Shown in pieces: positions 54,376 to 63,625 of a stretch of 64,000 nucleotides of DNA. Under the pieces are notes generated by a model, which saw only the letters and a program-made list of their open reading frames with translations, had not been told where the DNA came from and did not search any database. The translations under genes and the position numbers were made by a program. The stretch lies in NCBI RefSeq assembly GCF_007004625.1, contig NZ_VIFV01000002.1, positions 124,001 through 188,000 on the forward strand, read 5' to 3'. Origin of the DNA: Planococcus salinarum. GTDB taxonomy: Bacteria; Bacillota; Bacilli; Bacillales_A; Planococcaceae. The first letter of the stretch is position 1, and each line of letters opens with the position of its first letter.

Positions 54376-54627
54376 ATGGGCTTATTCTTTATGGGTATCC
54401 TGCTCTGGTCGCTGGTCATCGCATCGGTCGTGTTGTTCGTCTACGGATTATGGAAACAGTCATGGAAAGCGCTCGCGTGGAGTGGCGTCGCCCTGGTGTT
54501 GCCGATGGGCCTCATCGCTTTCGACGGAAGCGGCAGCATGTGGTTCAAGTTGAGTATCGTGCCGCCACTGCTGATTTTTGCCGCTGCTTATTTCATGAGA
54601 CACAAAAAAGTTCAACATTTGCATTAA
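54376..54627 (+). CDS. Small membrane protein, 83 aa
   Basis: Three hydrophobic segments and a basic C-terminus (RHKKVQHLH). Ribosome site GGGAGGAA and a strong terminator after it. Stands about 155 bp after the ABC gene on the same strand. No family recognised. Confidence 0.75.
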   Translation: MGLFFMGILLWSLVIASVVLFVYGLWKQSWKALAWSGVALVLPMGLIAFDGSGSMWFKLSIVPPLLIFAAAYFMRHKKVQHLH

Positions 54628-54629
54628 AT

Positions 54630-54661
54630 TGAAAGGGCCGGAGCTTTCCGGCTCTTTTTTT
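54630..54661 (+). terminator. Terminator of the 83-aa gene
   Basis: AGGGCCGGA / TCCGGCTCT followed by TTTTTTT. Confidence 0.88.
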
Positions 54662-54889
54662 GTGTCTGATTTGGAATGATCTTTGCTGTTTTGTATATGA
54701 ATTTCAAGAATTCTTAACTTGCCTCGTCCTTTTACAGAAATGGACAAAAAAGCGTAAAAAGTATTTCGCTTTTATATGCCCGCGAGATCCTGATAGCTTG
54801 TATAATGGAATGATTATCACTACTTTTTAGTAATCTTATGCGTATAACCATTTTGATCTTTTTCAACTGATCAGGAGGCGGATCCTACT

Positions 54890-55438
54890 ATTCTTACTCA
54901 AATTCCTGTTATCGATTTCCTGTTGCTGCTGCTGCTGAATATGGGAGTTGGGGCAATCGGGATATTTCCCAGCGTTCTGCTCACCGCACTCAACATCAAT
55001 CTGTTCGGCGTCACATTTGGTACGGTGCTTTCCCTGTCAGGGGAAATCTTCGGGGCCATTGCCGGGTTCTACCTTTACCGCTTCGGGTTCTCAAAAATAG
55101 ATCCGCAATGGCTGAAAAAGCCATTCTAGCAATACCTTCAGCGTTCTTCTGCAAGCCAGGTGTTTTGGGCAGTCATTGCGCTGCGCCTGATCCCTTTCGT
55201 ACCGTCAGGCCTGGTGACGGCAGGCGCTGCCTTGACTCCGATTTCCGGTCCTTTTTTTGCGATTGCCAGCACTCTCGGCAAAATTCCCGCTGTCTTTCTG
55301 GAAGTGGCATTGGTTTATGGCCTTATCCAGACCATCCCACTCAGTTATCAATACGGGTTGGCCGCAGGAATTCTCCTGTTGACTGCTGTGATCTGGAATA
55401 AAAACAGAAGAAAAAATAGCGGTGTTCCCGAAGAATGA
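54890..55438 (+). pseudogene. VTT/TVP38 (DedA-like) membrane protein gene, broken by an in-frame TAG
   Basis: One continuous frame gives a VTT-type membrane protein: NMGVGAIGIFPSVLLTALNI, GEIFGAIAGFYLYR, and VIALRLIPFVPSGLV, which is the family's diagnostic region. A TAG codon interrupts it at 55126-55128 (after WLKKPF), with reading resuming QYLQRSSA. There is no good start either: the ribosome site AGGAGG (about 54874) is followed by ATT, not ATG. So it is probably dead, unless the TAG is read through or is a sequencing error. Confidence 0.78.
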
Positions 55439-55530
55439 TTCGCGGTTTCATTGCACAACGTCTGGTCTTATAACAATCAGCCTGGAACAATTTGTTTTCA
55501 ACCTATAAATACAAGATGGGAGGTGTTCCT

Positions 55531-56562
55531 TTGAAGACATCTCATAGATTTCTGCGGTTCCTCTTGCTGTTCGCCCTTTCCTTTTTCATCATCGGATTCA
55601 GTCCCTCATCACTGGGCACTTCCCTGAAGAAAATTATGGCAGACGGTTTTGTACTGGAACCGTCACAGCAAAATAATTCCACCGGAAATTTTCTGTTGAC
55701 GAATTCCAGAAACGGACAGCCGCTCGAAAATTATTTACTGTATATCATCGATACCAGTACGAGCACATTGGTCGCTGCTGTGAAATCCGATGAAGCCGGT
55801 GAGATGAAAGCGGACGAGTTGGTGAATGGAAATGAATACCGGCTGAGAGTGGTTCCTGCAGGTGAAAGTTCAGACGCTGTGAAAGTCGCAGCCGAAACCG
55901 CCTATGTTCATGAACCGGCCCCGTTGCCGGTCACACTCGAGACCTACGTGGAACGGCAGGCGAACCATATCGGCGTCCCCATCGTTATGCAGCATATGGA
56001 ACTGCCAAACGGATGTGAAATCACCACTCTGACTTCCGCCTTGAATTACCATGGCGTTAAAGTTTCAAAAGAGACAATGGCTGATGGTTACCTGCCGAAA
56101 AAAGCGTTCCACTATCAGGACGGGAAAAAGTTTGGACCCGATCCCCACAAGGCCTATGCCGGAAATCCAAGAAGTTCAACAGGGGGCTGGTATGTTTTTG
56201 CCGCTCCAATCGTGGAAGCATCCAAAAACATACTCGATGACAAAAGCAGCCGGTTGATCACGGAAAATGTCAGCGGCAGTACCCGTGAAGAAATCCTGGC
56301 CTACACCGATCAAAGCATCCCCGTCATCGTTTGGGTCACGCTGGATCTGTCTCCTCCTGTCAAAACCAATGGCTGGTATATCGAAGGAACGGATGAGTTC
56401 CACTCTGCCTTCAGCAACCTTCACAGCGTGGTGCTGGACGGCTGGGAAGATGGGAACGTGTATGTCATGGATCCTCTCAAAGGCCGGGTAAGTTATCCGG
56501 AAGATGTATTCTTCGACAGTTACGAAGCGCTGGGCAGCCAGGCGGTTGTTGTCAAGAGGTAG
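55531..56562 (+). CDS. C39-like cysteine peptidase domain surface protein
   Basis: 343 aa. Signal anchor (about 8-28), an all-beta domain (45-130), then a C39_2 peptidase-like domain. Cys in LPNGCEITTLTSALNYHG, His in NLHSVVLDGW and Asp in VMDPLKG form the expected triad. Starts with TTG at 55531, seven bases after GGGAGGTG. Probably secreted; target unknown. Strong terminator follows. Confidence 0.85.
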   Translation: MKTSHRFLRFLLLFALSFFIIGFSPSSLGTSLKKIMADGFVLEPSQQNNSTGNFLLTNSRNGQPLENYLLYIIDTSTSTLVAAVKSDEAGEMKADELVNGNEYRLRVVPAGESSDAVKVAAETAYVHEPAPLPVTLETYVERQANHIGVPIVMQHMELPNGCEITTLTSALNYHGVKVSKETMADGYLPKKAFHYQDGKKFGPDPHKAYAGNPRSSTGGWYVFAAPIVEASKNILDDKSSRLITENVSGSTREEILAYTDQSIPVIVWVTLDLSPPVKTNGWYIEGTDEFHSAFSNLHSVVLDGWEDGNVYVMDPLKGRVSYPEDVFFDSYEALGSQAVVVKR

Positions 56563-56576
56563 TGTATTCAAAAAAA

Positions 56577-56612
56577 GAATCCCGAAGGCCGGCGCCGGCT
56601 TCGGGATTTTTT
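56577..56612 (+). terminator. Terminator of the C39-like gene
   Basis: AATCCCGAAG / CTTCGGGATT then eight T. Confidence 0.93.
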
Positions 56613-56665
56613 TTATTCTTTATTCTATGCTGAGTTACACTTCTATTGGTCAGCGGTTAAGCAAT

Positions 56666-56861
56666 CTACTGTTCAACCTGATATGATTCTTCCTTTATAT
56701 TTTTCAACAATACAATCAGTGAAACAAAACACCCTAACGTAAGTACTATCCATAACGCAGTAGAGTCCTTCAATGAACAAGCCGCCCCACGAAGCAGCGC
56801 CGGCCATCAGTGTGATAAAAATCGAAAGCACTGAAAAGGTTTTGCTGTTCACTGTGAACAT
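56666..56861 (-). pseudogene. Two-span membrane protein gene with a one-base frameshift
   Basis: The first frame gives MFTVNSKTFSVLSIFITLMA and a first membrane segment up to GGLFIEG. Removing one G at GAAGG moves into a frame reading DSTALWIVLTLGCFVSLIVL and KNIKEES, a second membrane segment with a normal basic end. GGAGGG precedes the ATG. So an intact ancestor of about 64 aa is likely. Confidence 0.55.
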
Positions 56862-56914
56862 TCAGATTCCCTCCTCACTTCCGGATAAAATCCACTGCCC
56901 TCGGAAAGGTCCTC

Positions 56915-57430
56915 TCACCCCTCTAAAAAACCACTTTTTTTAAGCCATTCATAAACCGGTTCCTCCACTTCCTCACGAGCAATGGGAAGATTCACTTTCG
57001 GGTCCCATTTTGTCGTTATCGACATACTGTCTATTACAGTCCCACCCTTCTTCTCAATTCTTTTTGTAATGGAATCGATCACCTGTTGGGGGATCTTTTC
57101 ATCTCCTTTCGTCAGGAAAAGCCAAACCTTCTTACCTTTAAAAGATGCCTTTTTCAGATAGTTGTTGATGGCCGGGCTTGTCTTCCCTGCCCAGACCTGA
57201 GCGCCGAGAAATATATTTTCGTATTCTTCTAGTGCAAAGTCCATCGGCTTAATCCTGCTTTTCAAACCCAAAAACGCTCCCATTGCTGCACCGGGAATCT
57301 TCCCGAGTTTCCGATTCTTTTTCTCTTCGATTCTTTGAATCTCAAATCCCGTGAGCCGTTGAATTTCCTTTGCAACCACCTCCGTGCTGCCTATCCATGA
57401 GTAATAGACGATCAGGCTGCTGTTCTTCAT
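56915..57430 (-). CDS. Flavodoxin-like protein
   Basis: 171 aa. IVYYSWIGSTEVVAKEI is the FMN phosphate loop region and FLGAQVWAGKTSPAINNYL the second loop, as in long flavodoxins of the Flavodoxin_4 type. The middle has a basic insertion (EEKKNRKLGKIPGAAMGAF). The start is ATG 57430 with GGAGAG. Redox partner unknown; not close to the nrd flavodoxin. Confidence 0.82.
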   Translation of the reverse strand: MKNSSLIVYYSWIGSTEVVAKEIQRLTGFEIQRIEEKKNRKLGKIPGAAMGAFLGLKSRIKPMDFALEEYENIFLGAQVWAGKTSPAINNYLKKASFKGKKVWLFLTKGDEKIPQQVIDSITKRIEKKGGTVIDSMSITTKWDPKVNLPIAREEVEEPVYEWLKKSGFLEG

Positions 57431-57621
57431 TTGAATCACTTCTCTCCTGTGAATCAATGCAATAACTCTTCAATGCCTTCTTCTTTCGCTTCATACCGCA
57501 AAAGTCCTTTAATATTTCAAATCTTATTTCAGGTGGACATGCCGGAAACTTCTTTTCCGCCTGTTAAGCTGTCCTTAAAACCATGCCTGTACAGACGAAA
57601 GGAAGAGTCGAGACGATTTGA

Positions 57622-57732
57622 TCAGCCCCTTCTCTCCCAGTTATTTTTCATAAGAATGAATATAAGGGCCTTCCAGAAGCTAATGGCTCCTATGAATAAA
57701 AAATAAGCCCAAAAAAGAATCTCCAAGCTCAT
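57622..57732 (-). CDS. Possible 36-aa membrane peptide
   Basis: MSLEILFWAYFLFIGAISFW and one hydrophobic span, ending KNNWERRG. The ribosome site is poor (AGAG), so the gene is doubtful. Confidence 0.3.
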   Translation of the reverse strand: MSLEILFWAYFLFIGAISFWKALIFILMKNNWERRG

Positions 57733-57776
57733 ACTCTGATGATATTCGTTTGAAAATCCTCATTCCGCTCATACTT

Positions 57777-57965
57777 CTAAAACATTCCGCCTTGATGGTT
57801 ATTCTGTCCAGCCTGTCGTCGAGCATCTGCTTCAGCTGAATTCTGGTTTAAGGTCTGTTCCTTTTTATTCAAGTTATATTTCCGTTTCGTCAAAACATCC
57901 ACGAGAAAGCTGATACTGAATATCGCTGCAAGTGTGCCCCAAAAAACCCACATCATCCAGTGCAT
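57777..57965 (-). CDS. Small single-span membrane protein, 62 aa
   Basis: MHWMMWVFWGTLAAIFSISF is the membrane segment, then a basic turn (TKRKYNLNKKEQ) and a polar Asn/Gln-rich tail ending NNHQGGMF. Start at ATG 57965 after GAGGGGTGG. No family recognised; layout resembles the 59-aa protein at 10249. Confidence 0.65.
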   Translation of the reverse strand: MHWMMWVFWGTLAAIFSISFLVDVLTKRKYNLNKKEQTLNQNSAEADARRQAGQNNHQGGMF

Positions 57966-58069
57966 ATATTCCACCCCTCTTCATTTTAGTCATCGCCTAT
58001 TGCCTGTCTATATTGTAATACGTTTACAAATTGAATTAGTTTCAATAGTTACTATTTTCAGAAATAAAA

Positions 58070-58112
58070 CACCCCGAAAGTTAGGAGTATTACGCTAACT
58101 TTCGGGGTGCAT
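58070..58112 (-). terminator. Terminator of the sucrose operon
   Basis: Minus strand CACCCCGAAAGTTAG / CTAACTTTCGGGGTG followed by TTTTATTT. Confidence 0.9.
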
Positions 58113-58152
58113 GCACTGGATTCAACAAACTCGCCCTAAATAACAGTTTGTT

Positions 58153-59118
58153 TTATTTCATTAACTCCAGGACCTGTTCTTTCGTGGGTAAGGCAGAAAT
58201 CGCCCCTTTTCCAGTAGTGACCAGCGCTCCGGCGCTATTTGCAAAAGCCAGTATTTCCTGGTGATGCTCACTTACTATGGCCTCCAGATTGTCTTGTCCT
58301 GCATCCCTATCCAACAGCTGATAGAGGAAACCGCCGACGAACGCGTCTCCCGCCCCCGTCGTGTCTTCCACTTTCACCGAATATCCTTCGGAAGAATATT
58401 TTTTGTTCTGGACGAAAAGGTCTGCACCTTTCGCGCCTTTCGTTAACACCACGACTTTTACATCCCCTGTGAACAAAGACGCAATCGCTTTTGGTTCATC
58501 CGCTGTTCCTGTTATAAACTCCAGTTCATCATCGGCGATTTTGACAATATGGGCCGTCGGAATAAATTCCAGTATGGTCTTCCGGCAGTCCTGTGGATCG
58601 TCCCACAGCGGCAGACGCACATTGGGATCAAAACTAATAATCCCGCCACGCGCCTTGGCTTCTCTAATCGCTTTGACATGGGCGTATTTCATCGGGCTCT
58701 CGACCAAATCCACAGAACCAAAATGCAGAAAATCCCCTTGCTGGAACCAGTCCGCATTTACTTCTGATTCTTCAAGCAGCAGATCTGCAGAAGGATTTCT
58801 GTAAAATGAAAAGTCGCGTTCTCCACTTTCCTGCAAGGATACAAAGGCAAGCCCGGTATTTGCTTCTTTTGTTCTTACAATCTTATCCGTTCTTACACCG
58901 GACTTTGTCAGTTGTTCCAAAAGAAAATCACCAAAGGCATCTTGCCCTACTTTGGTGATCAGTGAAGCAGTTCCACCAAACTTTGTTACCGCGGCTGCCA
59001 CATTGGCAGGCGCACCGCCAGGCACTCGCGTAAAAGACTCGACATCTTTTAAGGCGATTCCTTTTTGGTGGGGGATAAAATCTATTAATATTTCGCCAAT
59101 AGAGAACAAATTTCCCAT
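58153..59118 (-). CDS. scrK: Fructokinase, PfkB family
   Basis: 321 aa. GGAPANVAAAVTKFGG binds sugar; DTTGAGDAFVGGFL is the anion hole with the catalytic Asp. Phosphorylates fructose released by the hydrolase upstream. Its ATG directly follows the hydrolase stop (TGAATG). Confidence 0.94.
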   Translation of the reverse strand: MGNLFSIGEILIDFIPHQKGIALKDVESFTRVPGGAPANVAAAVTKFGGTASLITKVGQDAFGDFLLEQLTKSGVRTDKIVRTKEANTGLAFVSLQESGERDFSFYRNPSADLLLEESEVNADWFQQGDFLHFGSVDLVESPMKYAHVKAIREAKARGGIISFDPNVRLPLWDDPQDCRKTILEFIPTAHIVKIADDELEFITGTADEPKAIASLFTGDVKVVVLTKGAKGADLFVQNKKYSSEGYSVKVEDTTGAGDAFVGGFLYQLLDRDAGQDNLEAIVSEHHQEILAFANSAGALVTTGKGAISALPTKEQVLELMK

Positions 59119-60618
59119 TCAGCACATCTCCTTCTTCGGACTTTCTTCATAATAGTCCCACTTCACTGCTTTAAACGCCACAGAACCACCTGTTGCATAA
59201 AACTGGATTCCCTTGCTTCTTATATCCGGGAAAATCCGGGAGGTAAACACTTCTTCTCCATCGTCCACAAAAATCTCTACGGATGAAGAATCAACAAACA
59301 AATGAAACTTGTGAGACTCTCCAATGATCTGGCATTTTCTTTCTGTACCATACTTGCTTCCTATCACTTTGCCCGATCGCGTGCGGTCCAGAATTATTTT
59401 GGCCTCGACTGCATCGTATTTGATCACCGTTTTTTCTTCAGTCCCAGTACGGAATTCTATACCATATTCCAAGGCGTCTCCCTGTTCAAACTCACAAATC
59501 AGCTCATAAGTGGCTCCTGAGAATCCCTCAACCATTTTCTTTTCATCCCTAATTGTGTCTTCTGTTTCGACTTTGTTCTTACGGAGTGACTGAAGTTCCG
59601 GAATAGGCTTTTGTATTATTTTCTCATCTCGAAGCGATAATTCTCTAAGGATGGTCAGGCAGTTTGCCCATCCACTTATATCGGTGGGATACTCAATTTC
59701 AGGCAACCCCATCCAGGCGACTAACAGACGTCTGCCATTTGGGTCCTCCATGGTCTGTGGGGCATAAAAATCAAAACCTCTGTCAAGTTCGATAAAATTT
59801 CCGTGAGTCAATTCCCGCTTTTGCAGATCAATCTTCTCGCCCAGCACATAACCCGCCTGGTAAATATTTTGATAAAGGTCCCCTACAGGCTCCAGTCCCT
59901 GCGGAGAGAAAATCAGGATCCCTTTATCCTCCATTTCAAAATAATCCGGACATTCCCACATAAAACCGAAATCATCCAGATTGGTGGCCAGCTCTCCTTC
60001 AAATTTCCATTCCATCAAATCAGCAGAACTTAATAAGCAGACACCGCCGGTTTTATCGGTTCTTTGCGCGCCTATTACTGCATAAAATTTATCATCCTCT
60101 TTCCATAATTTCGGATCGCGGAAATGCTCTGTATATCCTTCCGGGACTTTATCGAGAACTGATTTTTTCGATTTAATGATATTTCCTTTCTCACCCATCA
60201 TGGCAATACATAGATAAGGATGTCGCACGAGATTCTCATCCCGTGTATTGCCTGTATATAACAAATATAAGTTTCCATTATGCTCAACGGCACTTCCCGA
60301 ATATGCGCCATGGCTGTCAAAATACTCGTCCGGCTTAATGGCAATCCCGACATTCGTCCAGTTTACGAGATCTGTTGATTTGGTATGGTACCAATATTTC
60401 AAACCATGGAAGGGCCCTAACGGATGCCATTGATAATACAAATGATATTCACCGTTGTAAAAACAGAAGCCATTCGGATCATTGAGAAGCCCAGAAACCG
60501 GTTGGATATGAAACGTTTGCCGCCAATTACAGCTATTAACCCTTAAAATCAAGTTATCTATATCTTCCTGGCTGACCTGATCGAGTCGGATGTAACTTTT
60601 CCCCCGTGGTAATTCCAT
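59119..60618 (-). CDS. scrB: Sucrose-6-phosphate hydrolase (GH32)
   Basis: 499 aa. GH32 triad: nucleophile Asp in LLNDPNG, transition-state Asp in FRDPKLW, acid/base Glu in WECPDYF. Splits sucrose 6-phosphate to glucose 6-phosphate and fructose. I chose ATG 60618 (10 bases after GGAG) over ATG 60627, which is too close. No sucrose PTS transporter or ScrR gene is adjacent. Preceded by a promoter and operator-like palindrome. Confidence 0.93.
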   Translation of the reverse strand: MELPRGKSYIRLDQVSQEDIDNLILRVNSCNWRQTFHIQPVSGLLNDPNGFCFYNGEYHLYYQWHPLGPFHGLKYWYHTKSTDLVNWTNVGIAIKPDEYFDSHGAYSGSAVEHNGNLYLLYTGNTRDENLVRHPYLCIAMMGEKGNIIKSKKSVLDKVPEGYTEHFRDPKLWKEDDKFYAVIGAQRTDKTGGVCLLSSADLMEWKFEGELATNLDDFGFMWECPDYFEMEDKGILIFSPQGLEPVGDLYQNIYQAGYVLGEKIDLQKRELTHGNFIELDRGFDFYAPQTMEDPNGRRLLVAWMGLPEIEYPTDISGWANCLTILRELSLRDEKIIQKPIPELQSLRKNKVETEDTIRDEKKMVEGFSGATYELICEFEQGDALEYGIEFRTGTEEKTVIKYDAVEAKIILDRTRSGKVIGSKYGTERKCQIIGESHKFHLFVDSSSVEIFVDDGEEVFTSRIFPDIRSKGIQFYATGGSVAFKAVKWDYYEESPKKEMC

Positions 60619-60718
60619 TTTACTCATACTCCTTTTGGTAAAAATAGAATCTTTCATTGAAATATTTTCCCAAAATAAAATTGTAAAGGAACCCCTATTT
60701 CCCTGCCAAAAACTATTT

Positions 60719-60734
60719 ATGGAACTGGTTCCAT
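60719..60734. promoter_or_regulatory. LacI-family operator candidate
   Basis: ATGGAACTGGTTCCAT is a near-perfect 16-bp palindrome about 25-45 bp downstream of the predicted transcription start, where a ScrR/SacR-type repressor could block. Confidence 0.6.
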
Positions 60735-60766
60735 TTCGCTCCAAATATAACCGCTTTCTTAACTGA

Positions 60767-60795
60767 ATTATATTATTTTCAGGATTTATTATCAA
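60767..60795 (-). promoter_or_regulatory. Sigma-A promoter of scrBK
   Basis: On the minus strand TTGATA (60795-60790), 17-bp spacer, TATAAT (60772-60767): an almost consensus promoter. Confidence 0.85.
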
Positions 60796-60819
60796 CGCCA
60801 GACCACTATTATTCTGCCA

Positions 60820-61047
60820 TTATAACAAATTTTTGTTCGGAATGTGTCTGCCGTTCAATAAGGTTACTAACCCGTCAGCCGCTTTTCGTACTGCTTCTTC
60901 CCAATGAGACTTTTCTGTGGTCCGCTCCTGATTGCGAGAGAACTTTCGGAACCCCGGAATGCTGTTGGCCAGCGGATCAATCCGCCCCTGTTCCCTGTCA
61001 ATTTGCTGAAACAGTTTTTTACGTCATTGTCCTTTGTATCGTCCCAT
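60820..61047 (-). pseudogene. Possible decayed 75-codon gene with internal TGA
   Basis: A frame from ATG 61047 runs to a stop at 60820, with one TGA at codon 8. After it the sequence reads as a normal polar protein (KLFQQIDREQGRIDPLANSI, then KSHWEEAVRKAADGLVTLL). There is no ribosome site. Family unknown. Confidence 0.3.
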
Positions 61048-61172
61048 TGCATAATGAGGAATCAGAAAAGCGGGGACAATTTCTGTTACAATCAACGGAG
61101 AAAGAGCATCCAACTCATTTAAAACTCAGTAACTCAAAGTTTTAAAGGACGGATGAATTGGAGGATATCGGT

Positions 61173-62303
61173 TTGAAGCCACTTTTTAAAAATACGACAG
61201 CGATTCAACTGTATCTGTATGCGGCGCTGTTGCTCAGTTTTATCGGATCTATCTTTTTCATCAATTTCAATTATGGATTCTATGATCAGCCGATTGTGAA
61301 AATCACTGAAGCAGAAATCACAGAGACACGAGAACTGACTGATATGTACGGCAACGAAGATGCTTTATATACCCAGCAGCTCGAAGGCGAAATCCGGAAC
61401 GGGGAACATAAAGGTGAAGGGATCAAGCTCGAAAATGAGTATTCCTTATCAGGAGCCAATGACCACGAATACCGTGTCGGCCAGGACTTGTTCGTCGTTA
61501 TTGACGGAGCAGCAGAAGACGGGACTGTGCTGTCAGGTACAATCGATAATGTAAAACGGGATAAATATATCCTCGCGATGACGTGGATTTTTGTTTTTGT
61601 GTTGCTCATCATCGGGAAAAAGCAAGGATTCTACTCGATTGTCAGTTTGGCGCTCAATGCGGTGATCTTGTCGTATGCTTTGGATGTTTACGTCCGGACG
61701 GAAAATGCCAGTTTGCTGTTGATTGCGGGTGTCAGCGTTCTGTTATTCACCATTACCTCGCTGCTTCTGGTGAACGGGTTCAATGATAAAACCTATACGG
61801 CGATTGTCTCGACAATTCTGGGCGTTTTCGTGGCCCTTCTATTAGCTTTTTTTGCGATATGGACATCCGGCGGCAATGGCTTGAACTACGAGGAAATGCA
61901 ATTTCTCTCAAGGCCCTATGAAGTCGTTTTCATGGCGGGGCTATTCATTGGCTCTCTCGGAGCGGTGATGGATGTCGGGATTACAATGTCGGCATCGATT
62001 TTTACACTTTACGAAAAAAACCCGAATATCTCCATTCAATCGATGAAGAAGTCCGGCATCGATATCGGGAAAGATATTATGGGCACGATGGCGAATATTT
62101 TGTTCTTCGTTTATATCAGCGGATCAATTCCGATGCTGCTCTTGTATTTGTCGAACGGAGCCGACTGGCCGTTTACATTTTCAATCAACCTGTCCCTCGA
62201 AATCGCCCGTGCCCTCGCAGGTGGACTCGGGATTGTCCTGACCATTCCAATCGGCATCTATACGTCCATTTTCTTCATTAAGAGAAAGAAGGCTGTCCAA
62301 TGA
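61173..62303 (+). CDS. YibE/F family membrane protein
   Basis: 376 aa. One N-terminal membrane segment, an extracytoplasmic domain (about 40-135), then seven membrane segments with FMAGLFIGSLGAVMDVGITMS, a YibE/F signature. Starts with TTG at 61173, eight bases after GGAGG. Overlaps the partner gene by 4 bp. The role of the pair is unknown; it looks like a two-subunit transporter. Confidence 0.88.
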   Translation: MKPLFKNTTAIQLYLYAALLLSFIGSIFFINFNYGFYDQPIVKITEAEITETRELTDMYGNEDALYTQQLEGEIRNGEHKGEGIKLENEYSLSGANDHEYRVGQDLFVVIDGAAEDGTVLSGTIDNVKRDKYILAMTWIFVFVLLIIGKKQGFYSIVSLALNAVILSYALDVYVRTENASLLLIAGVSVLLFTITSLLLVNGFNDKTYTAIVSTILGVFVALLLAFFAIWTSGGNGLNYEEMQFLSRPYEVVFMAGLFIGSLGAVMDVGITMSASIFTLYEKNPNISIQSMKKSGIDIGKDIMGTMANILFFVYISGSIPMLLLYLSNGADWPFTFSINLSLEIARALAGGLGIVLTIPIGIYTSIFFIKRKKAVQ

Positions 62304-63064
62304 ATGTACTGATCATTTTAGCCATCATGTTATGCATGTCCATGGTGATGATCGGCGGAAAAAAAGGGGCCATCTCATTTCTCAGCCTGTTCATCAATTT
62401 TCTGGTGCTGCTGTTTACGGTGTTCATGATGGCCAACCCGGATAATAACGCCCTTGTTTGGGTCATTATCGCTTGTTTCATCATCAGCTGCGTCAATCTG
62501 TTTTTCATCAATGGCATCAACAGCACCACTATTGCGGCGTTTGTTTCAACCGTCATCACGATGATCGTGCTGCTGTTCTTCATATACTTTATGACCGATT
62601 TAACGATGATCAGTGGCTTCGGTGAGGAAGAAGTCGATGAGCTCAGCATGTTCTCGCTTTATATCGGCATCAGCTTTGTCGAACTTGCCGCCGTGGTCAT
62701 CATCATCAGCACAATCGGCGCGATCACGGATATCGCCATTTCGATTACGTCACCGATGCGTGAAGTCTACTTCCATAACCCCGGCATCAGCCGAAGTGAA
62801 CTGATTCACGCAGGATTCGCCATCGGCCGGGATCTTCTTGGTACGAGCACCAACACATTATTTTTCGCTTTTTTCGGCAGCTACCTGGGCTTGTTGATCT
62901 GGTTCAAGGACCTGTCCTATTCGCTCGGCGACATCGTCAACTCCAAAATCTTTGCCGCTGAAATGATTACAATCCTGTGCGCCGGTATCGGCATCGCACT
63001 CGTCATCCCCATCTCCTCGTGGATCACCGCCTATCTGCTGACACGGGTGAGAGTATTGCGATGA
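62300..63064 (+). CDS. YibE/F family membrane protein, second subunit
   Basis: 254 aa, about seven membrane segments and no extracytoplasmic domain. IGAITDIAISITSPMREVY matches the YibE/F core. ATGA overlap with the first gene shows translational coupling. Confidence 0.88.
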   Translation: MNVLIILAIMLCMSMVMIGGKKGAISFLSLFINFLVLLFTVFMMANPDNNALVWVIIACFIISCVNLFFINGINSTTIAAFVSTVITMIVLLFFIYFMTDLTMISGFGEEEVDELSMFSLYIGISFVELAAVVIIISTIGAITDIAISITSPMREVYFHNPGISRSELIHAGFAIGRDLLGTSTNTLFFAFFGSYLGLLIWFKDLSYSLGDIVNSKIFAAEMITILCAGIGIALVIPISSWITAYLLTRVRVLR

Positions 63065-63128
63065 AAAATGAAAATAGCAGGATGCACATTTTTTTCTTTA
63101 TGCCATATTTTGCATCGACTCTTTCAGA

Positions 63129-63171
63129 TCCCAAAAACCCGGCAGCCTGTGCACAGGCTGCCGGGTTTTTA
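63129..63171 (+). terminator. Terminator of the YibE/F operon
   Basis: AAAAACCCGGCAGCCTGT pairs with ACAGGCTGCCGGGTTTTT. Confidence 0.93.
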
Positions 63172-63625
63172 GCTTGTTGGGAAAGAACAACTGAAAATCG
63201 ATATTACGCAAAACAGCTTCGCTTTCCTGGGGGCTCGCGCTGAGCTAACTGCGGACTTCGTCCGAGTGGATCTCAGCACTTCGCTGGGACCCCTGGGAGT
63301 CTTCGCTGTTTTGCTTCATATCTCAGAACACTTTCTATAAAGGAATAGTCTTTAATGTCTATTTCAATAAATAGATACTTCACTTCTACACAGAACCAGA
63401 ATTATGCTACAGGCGGCGCAAGGCAAAGATGTGCTCCTGCTTCGCTGCTTCGTCGCAAACGATTCGCGCAAGCGCAGAGCGCTGCAACGGTTTCATGGTT
63501 CGAAGCTAGCATAGATACAGAGACAGGAAAATTGGTTTTCAGCGCGACTGATGAAGCTCAGGCCATCTCCCGCAGAAAGCGTCCACCTATAGCGTAATGA
63601 TTAGAGGAGTTAAGACTTTCTCGAG
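63172..63625. repeat. Long structured intergenic repeat, copy 3
   Basis: Left end TTGTTGGGAAAGAAC and CGATATTACGCAAAACAGC directly after the terminator; right end GCGTAATGATTAGAGGAGTT and TTTCTCGA. Both hairpins are recognisable, but the second is shortened and partly replaced. Confidence 0.82.

Noticed and set aside
60820-61047. TGA at codon 8 as selenocysteine
   Set aside because: No SECIS-like structure or selenoprotein family; the TGA lies too near the start and no ribosome site is present.
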